Counted from the first letter of the stretch, positions 1-7,285 are shown. The stretch is DNA of 10,075 bases from Alphaproteobacteria bacterium (GCA_024408895.1 JAKSUO010000036.1:1-10075), one strand, 5' to 3'. The notes: a model not told the origin generated them from the letters alone. Numbers and translations: made by a program.

Positions 1-386
1 TTTGCTCCTGCAAACCAACCGTTTACATAAATGCGGACTTTATCGTTTACCTTACCGCCCAAAAGCTGATACACGGGAACATTTAAGTGCTTTCCCAGAA
101 TATCCCAAAGTGCCATTTCAACGGCGGAAAGTGCCGACATAAGCACTGCACCGCCTCGCCAATAGGCATCTCTGTAAATATCGTGAAAATGCTTTTCAAT
201 ATTAAGCGGATTTTTGCCGACAAGATACTCTTTTATATGCTCTACCGCACCCCAAAGCGCTTTTTCTTTATATTCAAGAGTTGCCTCGCCGACACCGGTT
301 ATCCCTTCGTCGGTATAAACCTTTACAAATACCCAGTTTGTTCTGAAACAGTCAACCGTAAAACACTTAACATCTGTTACCTTCAT
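1..386 (-). CDS. Enolase-superfamily sugar-acid dehydratase (galactonate-dehydratase-like), N-terminal 128 residues, cut by window edge
   Basis: The frame starts at an ATG at 386-384 and stays open to base 1. It is preceded by a strong AAGGAG site six bases upstream and overlaps the stop codon of the gene before it (ATGA). The visible part is the N-terminal capping domain of the mandelate racemase/enolase superfamily. Residues about 1-45 form the strand-rich start (VKVYTDEGITGVGEATLE), about 75-97 the YWRGG...MSALSAVEMALWDILGK segment, and about 104-110 the PVYQLLGG turn before the barrel. This pattern is closest to D-galactonate dehydratase (DgoD) and mannonate dehydratase (ManD/RspA), which dehydrate an aldonic acid to a 2-keto-3-deoxy acid using Mg2+. 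The metal ligands and catalytic Lys/His lie in the barrel outside the window, so the substrate cannot be told. Family call is firm; the galactonate preference is only a resemblance. Other options are mannonate dehydratase, another acid-sugar dehydratase, or a cycloisomerase. Confidence 0.88.
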   Translation of the reverse strand, partial: MKVTDVKCFTVDCFRTNWVFVKVYTDEGITGVGEATLEYKEKALWGAVEHIKEYLVGKNPLNIEKHFHDIYRDAYWRGGAVLMSALSAVEMALWDILGKHLNVPVYQLLGGKVNDKVRIYVNGWFAGA

Positions 387-1057
387 AATTCTATCTCCTT
401 ATAAATTTTCGGTATTACCTTGTTATCGCAGGAAAAATCTTCGGGGTTTATTTCGTCAAACATACCGAAATGAATAGGAACGGTATATTTTGCATTCACC
501 CTTTCGGCAAATCTTTCAGCATCGGCCATATTCATATTGTTTCCGACACCGTTAATCGGCAAAAACAAAGCATAAATATCCTTTGGGATATCCTTAAATA
601 TTTCCTCGTTATAAAGAGTATCTCCCGTAACATAATACTTTCTTTTTCCGTCATCAATTATTACTCCGATAGGTGTCGGGTCACTATGTTCGGCTTTAAC
701 GGCGGTGATTTTTATATCAAAATATGTCCAGGATGTTCCTCTGTTAAAAAGAACAAAATTGTTGTTTCCGCCGATAGTCCGCACCTCGTCCCACACCGAT
801 TTCGGAGAAAGCACCGTAACGCAGCTTTCCTTATTTATATAATACGGAACGGTAACGGGGTCATAGTGGTCTAAATGATTGTGAGTAAAAATCATAACAT
901 CGGGCTTTATTTTCAAAAACGATGCATCTAATTCTTTTCGCCTGTAATTTTTCGGCTCAAATTTTTTTACATTATCCGAAAAATAAGGGTCTATCATAAT
1001 ACATACTTTTTCGTTTTCAAAAAGCAGTCCCGCCTGACCTAAAAATGTAACCTTCAT
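383..1057 (-). CDS. UlaG-like metallo-beta-lactamase-fold hydrolase, possible sugar lactonase
   Basis: A 224-residue metallo-beta-lactamase-fold protein that begins directly with the fold's first strand (MKVTFLGQAG) and has no signal peptide, so it is cytosolic. The metal site is complete: THNHLDH (H59, H61, D63, H64), H124 in VKAEHSD, D146 in TGDT, and H196 in VPIHFGMF. The compact length and the THNHLDHYD and PIHFG segments resemble the UlaG branch, whose type member opens L-ascorbate-6-phosphate lactone. Many relatives have no known substrate. The gene starts 18 bp after the GH16 gene with only a weak GGTGA upstream, and its stop overlaps the start of the sugar-acid dehydratase. A lactonase followed by an acid dehydratase would make sense as consecutive steps. 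That role is inferred from position; a phosphodiesterase or general MBL hydrolase activity is possible. Family assignment is secure, substrate is not. Confidence 0.87.
   Translation of the reverse strand: MKVTFLGQAGLLFENEKVCIMIDPYFSDNVKKFEPKNYRRKELDASFLKIKPDVMIFTHNHLDHYDPVTVPYYINKESCVTVLSPKSVWDEVRTIGGNNNFVLFNRGTSWTYFDIKITAVKAEHSDPTPIGVIIDDGKRKYYVTGDTLYNEEIFKDIPKDIYALFLPINGVGNNMNMADAERFAERVNAKYTVPIHFGMFDEINPEDFSCDNKVIPKIYKEIEL
393..400 (-). promoter_or_regulatory. Strong ribosome binding site for the dehydratase gene, inside the preceding gene
   Basis: On the minus strand AAGGAGAT sits six bases before the ATG at 386-384. It lies within the last codons of the metallo-beta-lactamase-fold gene, whose TGA overlaps the ATG. 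Together with the ATGA overlap it fixes the start of the dehydratase and suggests translational coupling. Confidence 0.85.
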
Positions 1058-1075
1058 ATTTATTTTGATTCACCG

Positions 1076-1912
1076 CTATTTAACACTGTCAAAAACTCTG
1101 ACATAATCAACAATAAACTTATCGTTTTCAACTATTTTATCACAGCCAACATCTTTATAGATTCCCGGAATGTAGGAACGATATCCTATACATTCTGTGC
1201 CTAAAAGTAAAAATTCCTCTATATGAGAAACGCCTCCTGTTAGTTTTTCGCCCGATTGTTTTCCGTCCACAAAAAATGTATAACCGTCTTCTTCCCAAAG
1301 AACTCCAAAGCGATGAAATCCATCGTCAACCGGTATAGCATCTTTCGCTACACAGCCGGTTTTCGGCACCTTAGTGGTATCCATTTTATAGTTTTTGCCA
1401 TAGCCGCCAAAATGAATATTGTGAGGCAGATATGTGTCTCCAAAAAAGCTTTCCAATATGTCAACCTCAACTCCTGCCTTTTTTTCGTCAAGCTGAGTCC
1501 CGATAACCGGAGATTGGAGCCAAAATGCACTCCACCAATTATTACCTTTTTGTAATTTGCAACGGCATTCATAATAACCGAATTTATGCAAAAATTTAGG
1601 TTCTTTGAGCTCTGCAACATCCCAATCTTTTGAAAAACCGGGTCTGTCATACCAATTTTCTCCGGTTTGAAGTTGTGAAGAATAATACTTACCGTCCTTT
1701 TTTACTAATTTGAAAACGATATTACTTTTCCCGTCAAATTCAATTCCTTCTTCACCAATCCAACCGTCGTGCTGTTTATGAAACAAATGGCGTCTGAAAT
1801 CCCATTTTGTTCTATCAAGTTCTGTAGCATCAAATTCATCGCTCCAAGCAAGTTTCCATTCCCCGTCAGGTAATAAACTCGGTTCGTGGTTTTCAATTTC
1901 AAAAGTTTTCAT
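1076..1912 (-). CDS. Glycoside hydrolase family 16 enzyme, non-secreted
   Basis: A 278-residue single-domain GH16 beta-jelly-roll enzyme. The N-terminal landmark WSDEFD (23-28) is followed by LDRTKWDFR. The catalytic segment is GVEVDILES, with E149 as predicted nucleophile, D151 as helper and E154 as acid/base, the ExDxxE form found in laminarinase-, agarase- and carrageenase-like members rather than the ExDxE of lichenases. FGYYECRCKLQ (111-121) and WWSAFWLQSP (126-135) match the usual sheet strands, and HNIHFGGYG (164-172) lines the cleft. GH16 enzymes cleave internal beta-1,3 or beta-1,4 links of glucans or galactans with retention. There is no signal peptide: the protein starts MKTFEIENHEP and goes straight into the domain, which is unusual for an endo-enzyme and suggests action on imported oligosaccharides. 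A GGAGG site eight bases upstream supports the start. Subfamily and substrate are not resolvable by eye. Confidence 0.9.
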   Translation of the reverse strand: MKTFEIENHEPSLLPDGEWKLAWSDEFDATELDRTKWDFRRHLFHKQHDGWIGEEGIEFDGKSNIVFKLVKKDGKYYSSQLQTGENWYDRPGFSKDWDVAELKEPKFLHKFGYYECRCKLQKGNNWWSAFWLQSPVIGTQLDEKKAGVEVDILESFFGDTYLPHNIHFGGYGKNYKMDTTKVPKTGCVAKDAIPVDDGFHRFGVLWEEDGYTFFVDGKQSGEKLTGGVSHIEEFLLLGTECIGYRSYIPGIYKDVGCDKIVENDKFIVDYVRVFDSVK

Positions 1913-1920
1913 TGCTTTTT

Positions 1921-1925
1921 CCTCC
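1921..1925 (-). promoter_or_regulatory. Ribosome binding site of the GH16 gene
   Basis: GGAGG on the minus strand, eight bases before the ATG at 1912-1910. It lies in the longest gap of the block (1913-1981, 69 bp, very AT-rich). I see no convincing hairpin terminator in that gap and only a poor match to a -10 box (TATATT), so the genes on both sides are probably co-transcribed. Confidence 0.75.
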
Positions 1926-1981
1926 GTAAAATATATAATTGACTAATTCTCAGTATTAAAATAAATTTCATAATCACTTAT

Positions 1982-4303
1982 TTAAGCTATATTTACCGTG
2001 ATTATTGCCGTTTTCAAGCGGTTGCTTACAGCCAAAAGTTCAAAAGATTCCGAGAATATTTTAGGTTTAACGCCGACAAGTATTTTCCCCATATACATTT
2101 CTCTATCAGTGTTTTTTACATTACGACTGTCGCAGTTGTCAGAGCCCGTTCCGATGATTTCTGCATTCTTTGAAACATAAAATTTTACAAATTCATTTGC
2201 GTCCGGCACCGTTCTCCCCTGCTCGTCAACACACTCGCAGACAAATAGGGCAATATCCTCGCCGTTAGCTTTGAAATCGTTAAGCTGAGTTAATTTAAGA
2301 CCTACGGGTTTTCCGGTTGTCTCCCTACAGTCTTCTGCAAGAAATTTGCCGTTTATATACCCTTTTACGGCAATTTTTCCGGGAACATACTTAACATTCC
2401 ATTCGCCGTGGCCGTATTTTTCAATTTGCTTTTTACCAAGTGATTTACCGTTCAAAAACAGTTCAACCTCATCGCAATTTGTATACACCGTAACGGGTAT
2501 TTCTTTTCCTTCAAAGCCCTCAAAATTCCAATGAGGAACAATATGCACCATTGGTTCATCGGTCCAAAAAGATTTATTTTGATAAAATGCACCTTTCTTT
2601 TGCAGAAACAAATCAATCGCTCCTGATTTTGAACAAATTGCAGGCCAAACTGCCTCACCTCTATGTTCAATTGCTATCCACTGATAACCGCCTAAAACAT
2701 ACGGTCTGTCATTAAGAAATTTCCATGTTTTTTCTCTTCCCAAAAACCAACTGTTTGTATCTTGGTCTTTATCCGTTATTCTGCCTTTTGCGGAAAAGAA
2801 ATTCCAATCTCTTGTTGTGCCGGTTGCACAGCATTCAGAAGCAAACACAGCCTTATCAGGACACATTTCATGCACTTTATCGTATATATTGAGATTATAG
2901 TTTATACCTATTACATCGCAATAATCATATATTGTGGATTTTTCGGGACTTTTGTCCTCGGCGGCAGTTATAAATCTTGTATTGTCAAGCTTTTTTATGG
3001 TATTGGCAAGTTTTCTATGTATTCTCCTGCCGTTTTCGCTGACAAAAAAAGGTTCTTCATTACCCGTTGACCAAAAGAAAACCGACGGTCTGTTTCGGTC
3101 TCTCTTGACAAGAGTTTCAAGCTGTGCTACAGCATCGGTTGTGCTTTCAAACCATCTTGTTTCGTCCATAACTATAAAGCCGAGTTCATCAAGTGCATCC
3201 ATAGTAGCGGTTGATTGCTGATAATGGCTTGTTCTATAGCCGTTTGCGCCCATTTCTTTAATAAGCTTGATTTTATATTTTGCAATATTATTCGGAACGG
3301 CAAGACCTGTAAGGCCAAAATCCTGATGACAGCATACGCCCTTTATTACGGTTTTTTTATCGTTAATAAACAAACCGTTTGTTGTTATTTTTACATCACG
3401 GAAACCAATTCTCGTATAATTTTCATCAATCTGTTCGCCATTTACAATAAGCAAAGACCTAATTGTATAAAGATTTGGATTTTCTGTATCCCAAAGCATT
3501 GGACTTTCAATGATTTCCGATGATTTAGTCACTGCCTTTTCCTGCGGCAATGCTACTGCTTTTGAAGAGGATTTAAGAACACAATCGCCGTTTTTATCCA
3601 AAAGACAATTTTGAACTTCAACCTCTGTTTCGTCATCAAAGTAATCATTCCGCACCGTGTTTTCAAAATCAATCTGCCAGTTGTTTCCTTTGAGCTTTTT
3701 GACAGGGGCATATACGCCATACAGGTCAAAAGAAATTTTATCGGTTATGCAAAGGGTTACATCTCGGTATATTCCTCCGCCTTGATACCACCAACCTTCA
3801 AATTCCGTTGTATCAACATAAACTGCCAAAACATTTTCTTGTTCAAAATATGCAACATCGGTTATATCAACTTCAAAGCTGTTGTAGGATGAAAAATTTC
3901 TGTAAACAAGACAACCGTTAAGGTAAATTACAGACTTTCCCGCAATCCCTTCAAAATTCAGAGTAATTCTTTTATCTTTATACTCTTCTCCTATGCCGAA
4001 ATGCAATCTATACCATGCATTAGTATAATGAAAATATCCGAGTGCATTGTTTTCTGATTTATCGTTGTCTTGGTTTATTATATAATCGTGGGGAACCGAA
4101 ACCTTTTCCCACTGTTCAAAACGCATTTTTCCGCTATTTCCAAAATCATCAACAGTTTCAGGATAAAGATACGAAGCGGGACCGACCTTTTTGCGTTCGG
4201 TTTTTGCCGCGGCATAAACTTGTCCTTTATTAGTAGGATACGAAATATTTATATCCCCTTTATGAAATAACCAATTATCAATTAACTTTTGTTCTTTTCG
4301 CAT
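1982..4303 (-). CDS. Glycoside hydrolase family 2 enzyme, beta-galactosidase-like with a DUF4982-type domain
   Basis: A 773-residue retaining exo-glycosidase of GH2. The N-terminal sugar-binding domain (about 1-190) carries VSVPHDYII (68-76) and the WYQGGGIYRDV segment (172-182). An immunoglobulin-like domain (about 195-305) precedes the TIM barrel (about 306-580). The predicted acid/base is E416 in FWSTGNEE and the nucleophile E490 in VFASECCATG. YRTSHYQQS (356-364) occupies the place of the RTSHYPPS loop of many beta-galactosidases, and VIGINYN (464-470) matches the family. From HWNFEGFEGK (591-600) onwards a DUF4982-type beta-domain contains NCDEVELFLNGKSLGKK (609-625), followed by a final beta-sandwich (about 665-773). 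This architecture is typical of beta-galactosidases, although beta-glucuronidases and other GH2 activities share it. No signal peptide, so cytosolic. It starts 13 bp after the esterase gene with only a weak ribosome site, implying coupling. Confidence 0.92.
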   Translation of the reverse strand: MRKEQKLIDNWLFHKGDINISYPTNKGQVYAAAKTERKKVGPASYLYPETVDDFGNSGKMRFEQWEKVSVPHDYIINQDNDKSENNALGYFHYTNAWYRLHFGIGEEYKDKRITLNFEGIAGKSVIYLNGCLVYRNFSSYNSFEVDITDVAYFEQENVLAVYVDTTEFEGWWYQGGGIYRDVTLCITDKISFDLYGVYAPVKKLKGNNWQIDFENTVRNDYFDDETEVEVQNCLLDKNGDCVLKSSSKAVALPQEKAVTKSSEIIESPMLWDTENPNLYTIRSLLIVNGEQIDENYTRIGFRDVKITTNGLFINDKKTVIKGVCCHQDFGLTGLAVPNNIAKYKIKLIKEMGANGYRTSHYQQSTATMDALDELGFIVMDETRWFESTTDAVAQLETLVKRDRNRPSVFFWSTGNEEPFFVSENGRRIHRKLANTIKKLDNTRFITAAEDKSPEKSTIYDYCDVIGINYNLNIYDKVHEMCPDKAVFASECCATGTTRDWNFFSAKGRITDKDQDTNSWFLGREKTWKFLNDRPYVLGGYQWIAIEHRGEAVWPAICSKSGAIDLFLQKKGAFYQNKSFWTDEPMVHIVPHWNFEGFEGKEIPVTVYTNCDEVELFLNGKSLGKKQIEKYGHGEWNVKYVPGKIAVKGYINGKFLAEDCRETTGKPVGLKLTQLNDFKANGEDIALFVCECVDEQGRTVPDANEFVKFYVSKNAEIIGTGSDNCDSRNVKNTDREMYMGKILVGVKPKIFSESFELLAVSNRLKTAIITVNIA

Positions 4304-4316
4304 TCAATTCACACTT

Positions 4317-4973
4317 TCAAGACTTATTGTTATTGATGATTTTTTCAAAAGCTTCAATCCATTCTCTTTTAATTATTTCATGACCTGCTGCAGTAGGATG
4401 GACCCCATCCGAAACATAACATTCCGAACCGTATTTTTTTGATAATTCATCAAATTTATTTTGCAATTCTATAAACGGCAGATTATGTTTAACAGCGACC
4501 GATTTTGCCGCTTGGGCTTTTAAAGCAACTTCACTTTTAAATATTTCGTATTTATTAGGTATTTCAGTGGTATTACAAGTTGCGGTTCCTTCCAAAACAA
4601 ACGGTTCAAATATCATAATTTTTGTATCAGGAAGTTCTTTTAAGATTTCTTCTATCATTAAATCATAAACCATTTCATACTTTTTTGTGTCAACCCCGTT
4701 ATTTTCACAAATCTCGTGCCAAACATCATTAACACCAATCAGTATACTCATATAGTCAGGTTTTAAATTTATGCAATCTTTTTTTATTCTTGCATATAAA
4801 TCAACAACTCTGTTTCCGCTATTACCCCTATTATAGAATTCATATTGATTTGGATACAAATAACTTAAATTTGCTTTTACTAATGTTGCATATCCTATTC
4901 CTGTTACATTATCATTTGTATGATTTCTCCATGCATCAGTAATTGAATCACCGAAAAATAACACTTTTTTCAT
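4317..4973 (-). CDS. SGNH/GDSL hydrolase, probable carbohydrate esterase
   Basis: A 218-residue single-domain SGNH hydrolase with all family blocks: block I FFGDSIT with nucleophile S10, block II NRGNSGN with oxyanion G50, block III IGVND with N82, and block V SDGVHPT with D189 and H192. No signal peptide is present, since MKKVLFFGDS is already the first strand and catalytic turn, so it acts in the cytosol. Between glycosidase genes, the likely job is removal of acetyl or other acyl groups from sugars before or between glycosidase steps, like the rhamnogalacturonan and xylan acetylesterases of this superfamily; a lipase or phospholipase role is less likely here. I chose ATG at 4973 because GAGGTG lies six bases before it; an in-frame GTG at 4982-4980 is itself part of that ribosome site. 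It follows the isomerase gene by 47 bp and precedes the GH2 gene by 13 bp. Confidence 0.9.
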   Translation of the reverse strand: MKKVLFFGDSITDAWRNHTNDNVTGIGYATLVKANLSYLYPNQYEFYNRGNSGNRVVDLYARIKKDCINLKPDYMSILIGVNDVWHEICENNGVDTKKYEMVYDLMIEEILKELPDTKIMIFEPFVLEGTATCNTTEIPNKYEIFKSEVALKAQAAKSVAVKHNLPFIELQNKFDELSKKYGSECYVSDGVHPTAAGHEIIKREWIEAFEKIINNNKS

Positions 4974-4979
4974 TATAAA

Positions 4980-4985
4980 CACCTC
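4980..4985 (-). promoter_or_regulatory. Ribosome binding site that decides the esterase start
   Basis: GAGGTG on the minus strand, six bases before ATG at 4973-4971. Its GTG could be read as an in-frame start three codons upstream, but that would consume the ribosome site, so the downstream ATG is preferred. Confidence 0.75.
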
Positions 4986-5020
4986 AAAAATTTAAGTTGA
5001 CAAACAATTATTTCTATTTT

Positions 5021-6046
5021 CTATGGTCTGCAAATCATTAATGTTGCATTTCCGTCAAATATTATTTCACCATTGTTTGCAGAAACAATAAAACTGTTTC
5101 CGCTTCTGATTTCATTTGTTTTTCCATTTGAAACAATTTTGCAATTACCGTTTATTGCTGTTGCAACTGCATAGGTGTTTCCAAAATCAAATGACGCTTT
5201 TCCTTTAAGTTTCAAACAATCCATTTTGAATTTATCAGTAATGGAATCATCTACAATAGGAATCATACAATTATCTGTTAATTTCGGATGCCTAACATAC
5301 TTATTTCTAAGTTCTTCTTCCGTTAACCCTTCGTAAACAAAGCAATCCATCATTTTTTCAAAGCCTAATCCGCCATGCATTTTTTTATCGGTTAATGTTA
5401 TTCCCGATTTTGAAGTCCTTTCGGGAATGACCATATAATCAGTCGGCTCTTGAAGCTCGCAAAGTAGACATCCCTCGCCAATAGCATGGGGAACACCGCC
5501 CTCAACAAAAATCAAATCGCCTGCATTGACACTTATTTTATGCATCAGTTCAAGCATACCGCTTACATCTTGATTATCAAAGCATTCCTGCCACTTTTCA
5601 CGAGTGATTTCAGGCTTAAAGCCAATATACACGCAAGCATTTTTTTCAGCCGAAATTATATACCAACACTCCGTTTTGCCAAAGTCCGAATTGAAATACT
5701 TTTTGGCAAAAGATATTGTAGGGTGGCATTGAATAAATAGTCTTTCTGCGGCGTCAAGAAGTTTTACGAGTATTGACATATTTTCGCCGTGCTTGTTAAA
5801 CTCTTCTTGACCCAAAAATTCTTTTGGGTTTTTGTTTATGATTTCTTTAAGCAATTTACCATTCTCACAAACGCTCGGTCCCTCAACAATATCTTCCCTG
5901 CCTGCATTAAACGCTCTTACAGTAGAGGCTATCCATTCTTCTGGGAATTGTGTATCTTCGCAATACTTTTTTCCGCAAAGTTTATCCAACCTCTTACCGC
6001 CAAAATATGAACGATAAACTCGGTTAGGTTTTAAGTAATAAATCAT
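5021..6046 (-). CDS. manA: Mannose-6-phosphate isomerase, type I (cupin fold)
   Basis: A 341-residue cytosolic zinc enzyme that interconverts mannose 6-phosphate and fructose 6-phosphate, taking mannose into glycolysis or supplying mannose 6-phosphate for glycan synthesis. The short bacterial type I form is evident: the zinc-site residues are Q106 and H108 in FIQCHP, E126 in GKTECWYI, and H187 in GGVPHAIG, followed by LCELQEPTDY (195-204). The C-terminal part (about 275-341) is the second, smaller cupin-like sheet. Length is close to the usual 315-340 residues. It lies 35 bp after the GH37-like gene, with a weak purine-rich site (GATGAGAAG) before the ATG, and one gene after the alpha-mannosidase, which would supply its sugar. 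No mannose kinase is in the window, so phosphorylation must come from elsewhere in the locus or genome. Housekeeping ManA function cannot be excluded, but the operon position argues for a catabolic paralogue. Confidence 0.92.
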   Translation of the reverse strand: MIYYLKPNRVYRSYFGGKRLDKLCGKKYCEDTQFPEEWIASTVRAFNAGREDIVEGPSVCENGKLLKEIINKNPKEFLGQEEFNKHGENMSILVKLLDAAERLFIQCHPTISFAKKYFNSDFGKTECWYIISAEKNACVYIGFKPEITREKWQECFDNQDVSGMLELMHKISVNAGDLIFVEGGVPHAIGEGCLLCELQEPTDYMVIPERTSKSGITLTDKKMHGGLGFEKMMDCFVYEGLTEEELRNKYVRHPKLTDNCMIPIVDDSITDKFKMDCLKLKGKASFDFGNTYAVATAINGNCKIVSNGKTNEIRSGNSFIVSANNGEIIFDGNATLMICRP

Positions 6047-6081
6047 AATCTTCTCATCTTTCGCTGATGTATAATTCTTTA

Positions 6082-7284
6082 TTATTTATCTTTGGAAAAA
6101 TACAAATATACTCCTGCTGTCCAGCCGAGCATTTTAGGCGCGTTGTAATCCTGATTTGCAACTTCAGCGTTAGTTCCGTCATATTTCTCCCAAAGATTAT
6201 TGGTTTTATTAAAATTTTGTTCTATAAGAGTTATATACTTTTCTTTAATGTTTTCGGCAAAATCATCGCAGTTATAATTCTTGGCTGATACATATGCAAT
6301 ATATTGAATCGGAGGCCAAATATTAGGATAATCCCATTGGTATCCGTTTGTGTTTTCTTTCAAAGATGCACTGACACCATACTGTAATGTCAACTCATTA
6401 AGCAAAGACAATGTGCCTTTGGCATTATCGCATAACTTCACATACAAAGGATAAATTGATGCCGCAGAAATAACAGGACTGAATTTCTTTTCGCAAAAAT
6501 TCCAATCCATATAAATTGATTTTTCGTCATTCCACATATATTTGTTCATCAATTCTTTACGCTTTTCAGCTTGATTTATCCAACTTTCATTCATACCGTT
6601 TTTCAAAATTTTTGAAAAATCAGCCATTTGATTTTCAAAACCGTAAAGCAACGAATTCAAATCTATGGGATTGATAAACTCACCGTCAAATCCAAAACGA
6701 GAATTACAATCCCAACCGCTTTCAACAAACGACATAATTGTATGTGCAATTTTAACTTTTTCCGCACAATCATCAGTAGTATAACCGCCGGAGCGTTTGG
6801 TAAAATCGTTATATAATATTTCAACTCTATCCTGCGAAATATTATTATGATTTCCGTAAAAATTAAGTCCGTTTGGTGCTAAACGCTCTGTCTGCCAAAA
6901 CTCATATTCTTTACAAAGAATTCTATAAGCATTTTCAAGCCATATAATATCCTTTGTTTCATTAAATATATCGCGGACTCCGAGATATAAAAACGGCGGT
7001 TGCGAACGATTTAAATAATATGTTCTGTTTCCATTTGGCATAAATCCATACTTTTCAACCATATAAAGCATATTGTCAATATTGTTTTTTGCCAATTCAA
7101 TTTTGCCGTCCGCAATTAAGCCTATATTTGTAAAATAGGTATCCCAATAATACATTTCAAGAAATTTATCTTCAGGACACGGGACAGTGTAAGGGTATGG
7201 AAGTCCCAATAACGAGCCTAAATCATCTCTATTGGCACGGATTGTTTTAGGAAGATTTTCTTCAATATATGCTTTAACACTCAT
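6082..7284 (-). CDS. Compact GH37 (trehalase-family) glycosidase
   Basis: A 400-residue (alpha/alpha)6-barrel glycosidase of the GH37 family. Landmarks are FLEMYYWDTYF (41-51, trehalase signature 1), GNRTYYLNRSQPPF (85-98), ESGWDCNSR (188-196) with predicted acid D192, PIDLNSL (206-212), GYQWDYPNIWPP (314-325, signature 2), and LWEKYDG (364-370) with predicted base E366. These are inverting enzymes; the type activity splits trehalose into glucose. Three things argue against plain trehalase. It is about 150 residues shorter than E. coli TreA/TreF, lacking their N-terminal part. The arginine of PGGRF in signature 1 is Lys40 here. The glycine-rich GGGGEY loop before the final GWT motif is replaced by AEVANQDYNAPK. 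The substrate may thus be another alpha-linked sugar. No signal peptide. Its ATG follows the alpha-mannosidase stop by one base, with AAAGGTG seven bases upstream inside that gene, so the two are tightly coupled. Confidence 0.88.
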   Translation of the reverse strand: MSVKAYIEENLPKTIRANRDDLGSLLGLPYPYTVPCPEDKFLEMYYWDTYFTNIGLIADGKIELAKNNIDNMLYMVEKYGFMPNGNRTYYLNRSQPPFLYLGVRDIFNETKDIIWLENAYRILCKEYEFWQTERLAPNGLNFYGNHNNISQDRVEILYNDFTKRSGGYTTDDCAEKVKIAHTIMSFVESGWDCNSRFGFDGEFINPIDLNSLLYGFENQMADFSKILKNGMNESWINQAEKRKELMNKYMWNDEKSIYMDWNFCEKKFSPVISAASIYPLYVKLCDNAKGTLSLLNELTLQYGVSASLKENTNGYQWDYPNIWPPIQYIAYVSAKNYNCDDFAENIKEKYITLIEQNFNKTNNLWEKYDGTNAEVANQDYNAPKMLGWTAGVYLYFSKDK

Positions 7285-7285
7285 A

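Noticed and set aside
87..404. Plus-strand open frame of 105 codons near the left edge
   Set aside because: It is opposite the enolase-superfamily gene, whose family motifs and ribosome site are clear. No coding signal supports the plus strand.
470..874. Plus-strand open frame of 134 codons
   Set aside because: It lies wholly opposite the MBL-fold gene, which has a complete metal-binding motif set. The plus-strand product shows no recognisable domain, so it is a shadow frame.
1926..1981. AT-rich gap between GH2 and GH16, considered as terminator or internal promoter
   Set aside because: TGACT...TCAGT is a mirror repeat, not an inverted repeat, so it cannot form a hairpin. The TATATT box has no matching -35 element at the right distance.
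4974..4982. Upstream GTG start for the SGNH esterase, adding three residues
   Set aside because: The GTG is part of the GAGGTG ribosome site that is well placed for the ATG at 4973.
4997..5025. Perfect TTGACA on the plus strand in the isomerase-esterase gap, as a possible antisense promoter
   Set aside because: At 17 bases spacing the -10 candidate is TCTATG, a poor match, and there is no plus-strand gene downstream. Probably chance in AT-rich DNA.
6082..6340. Idea that the GH37-like enzyme has lost its catalytic base because the GGGGEY glutamate aligns with Asp379
   Set aside because: By comparison with related GH63 and GH15 enzymes, the base is the Glu of the E(K/N/Q)(Y/F)(D/N) motif, which is present here as E366 in WEKYD. 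The loop change is kept only as a specificity difference.
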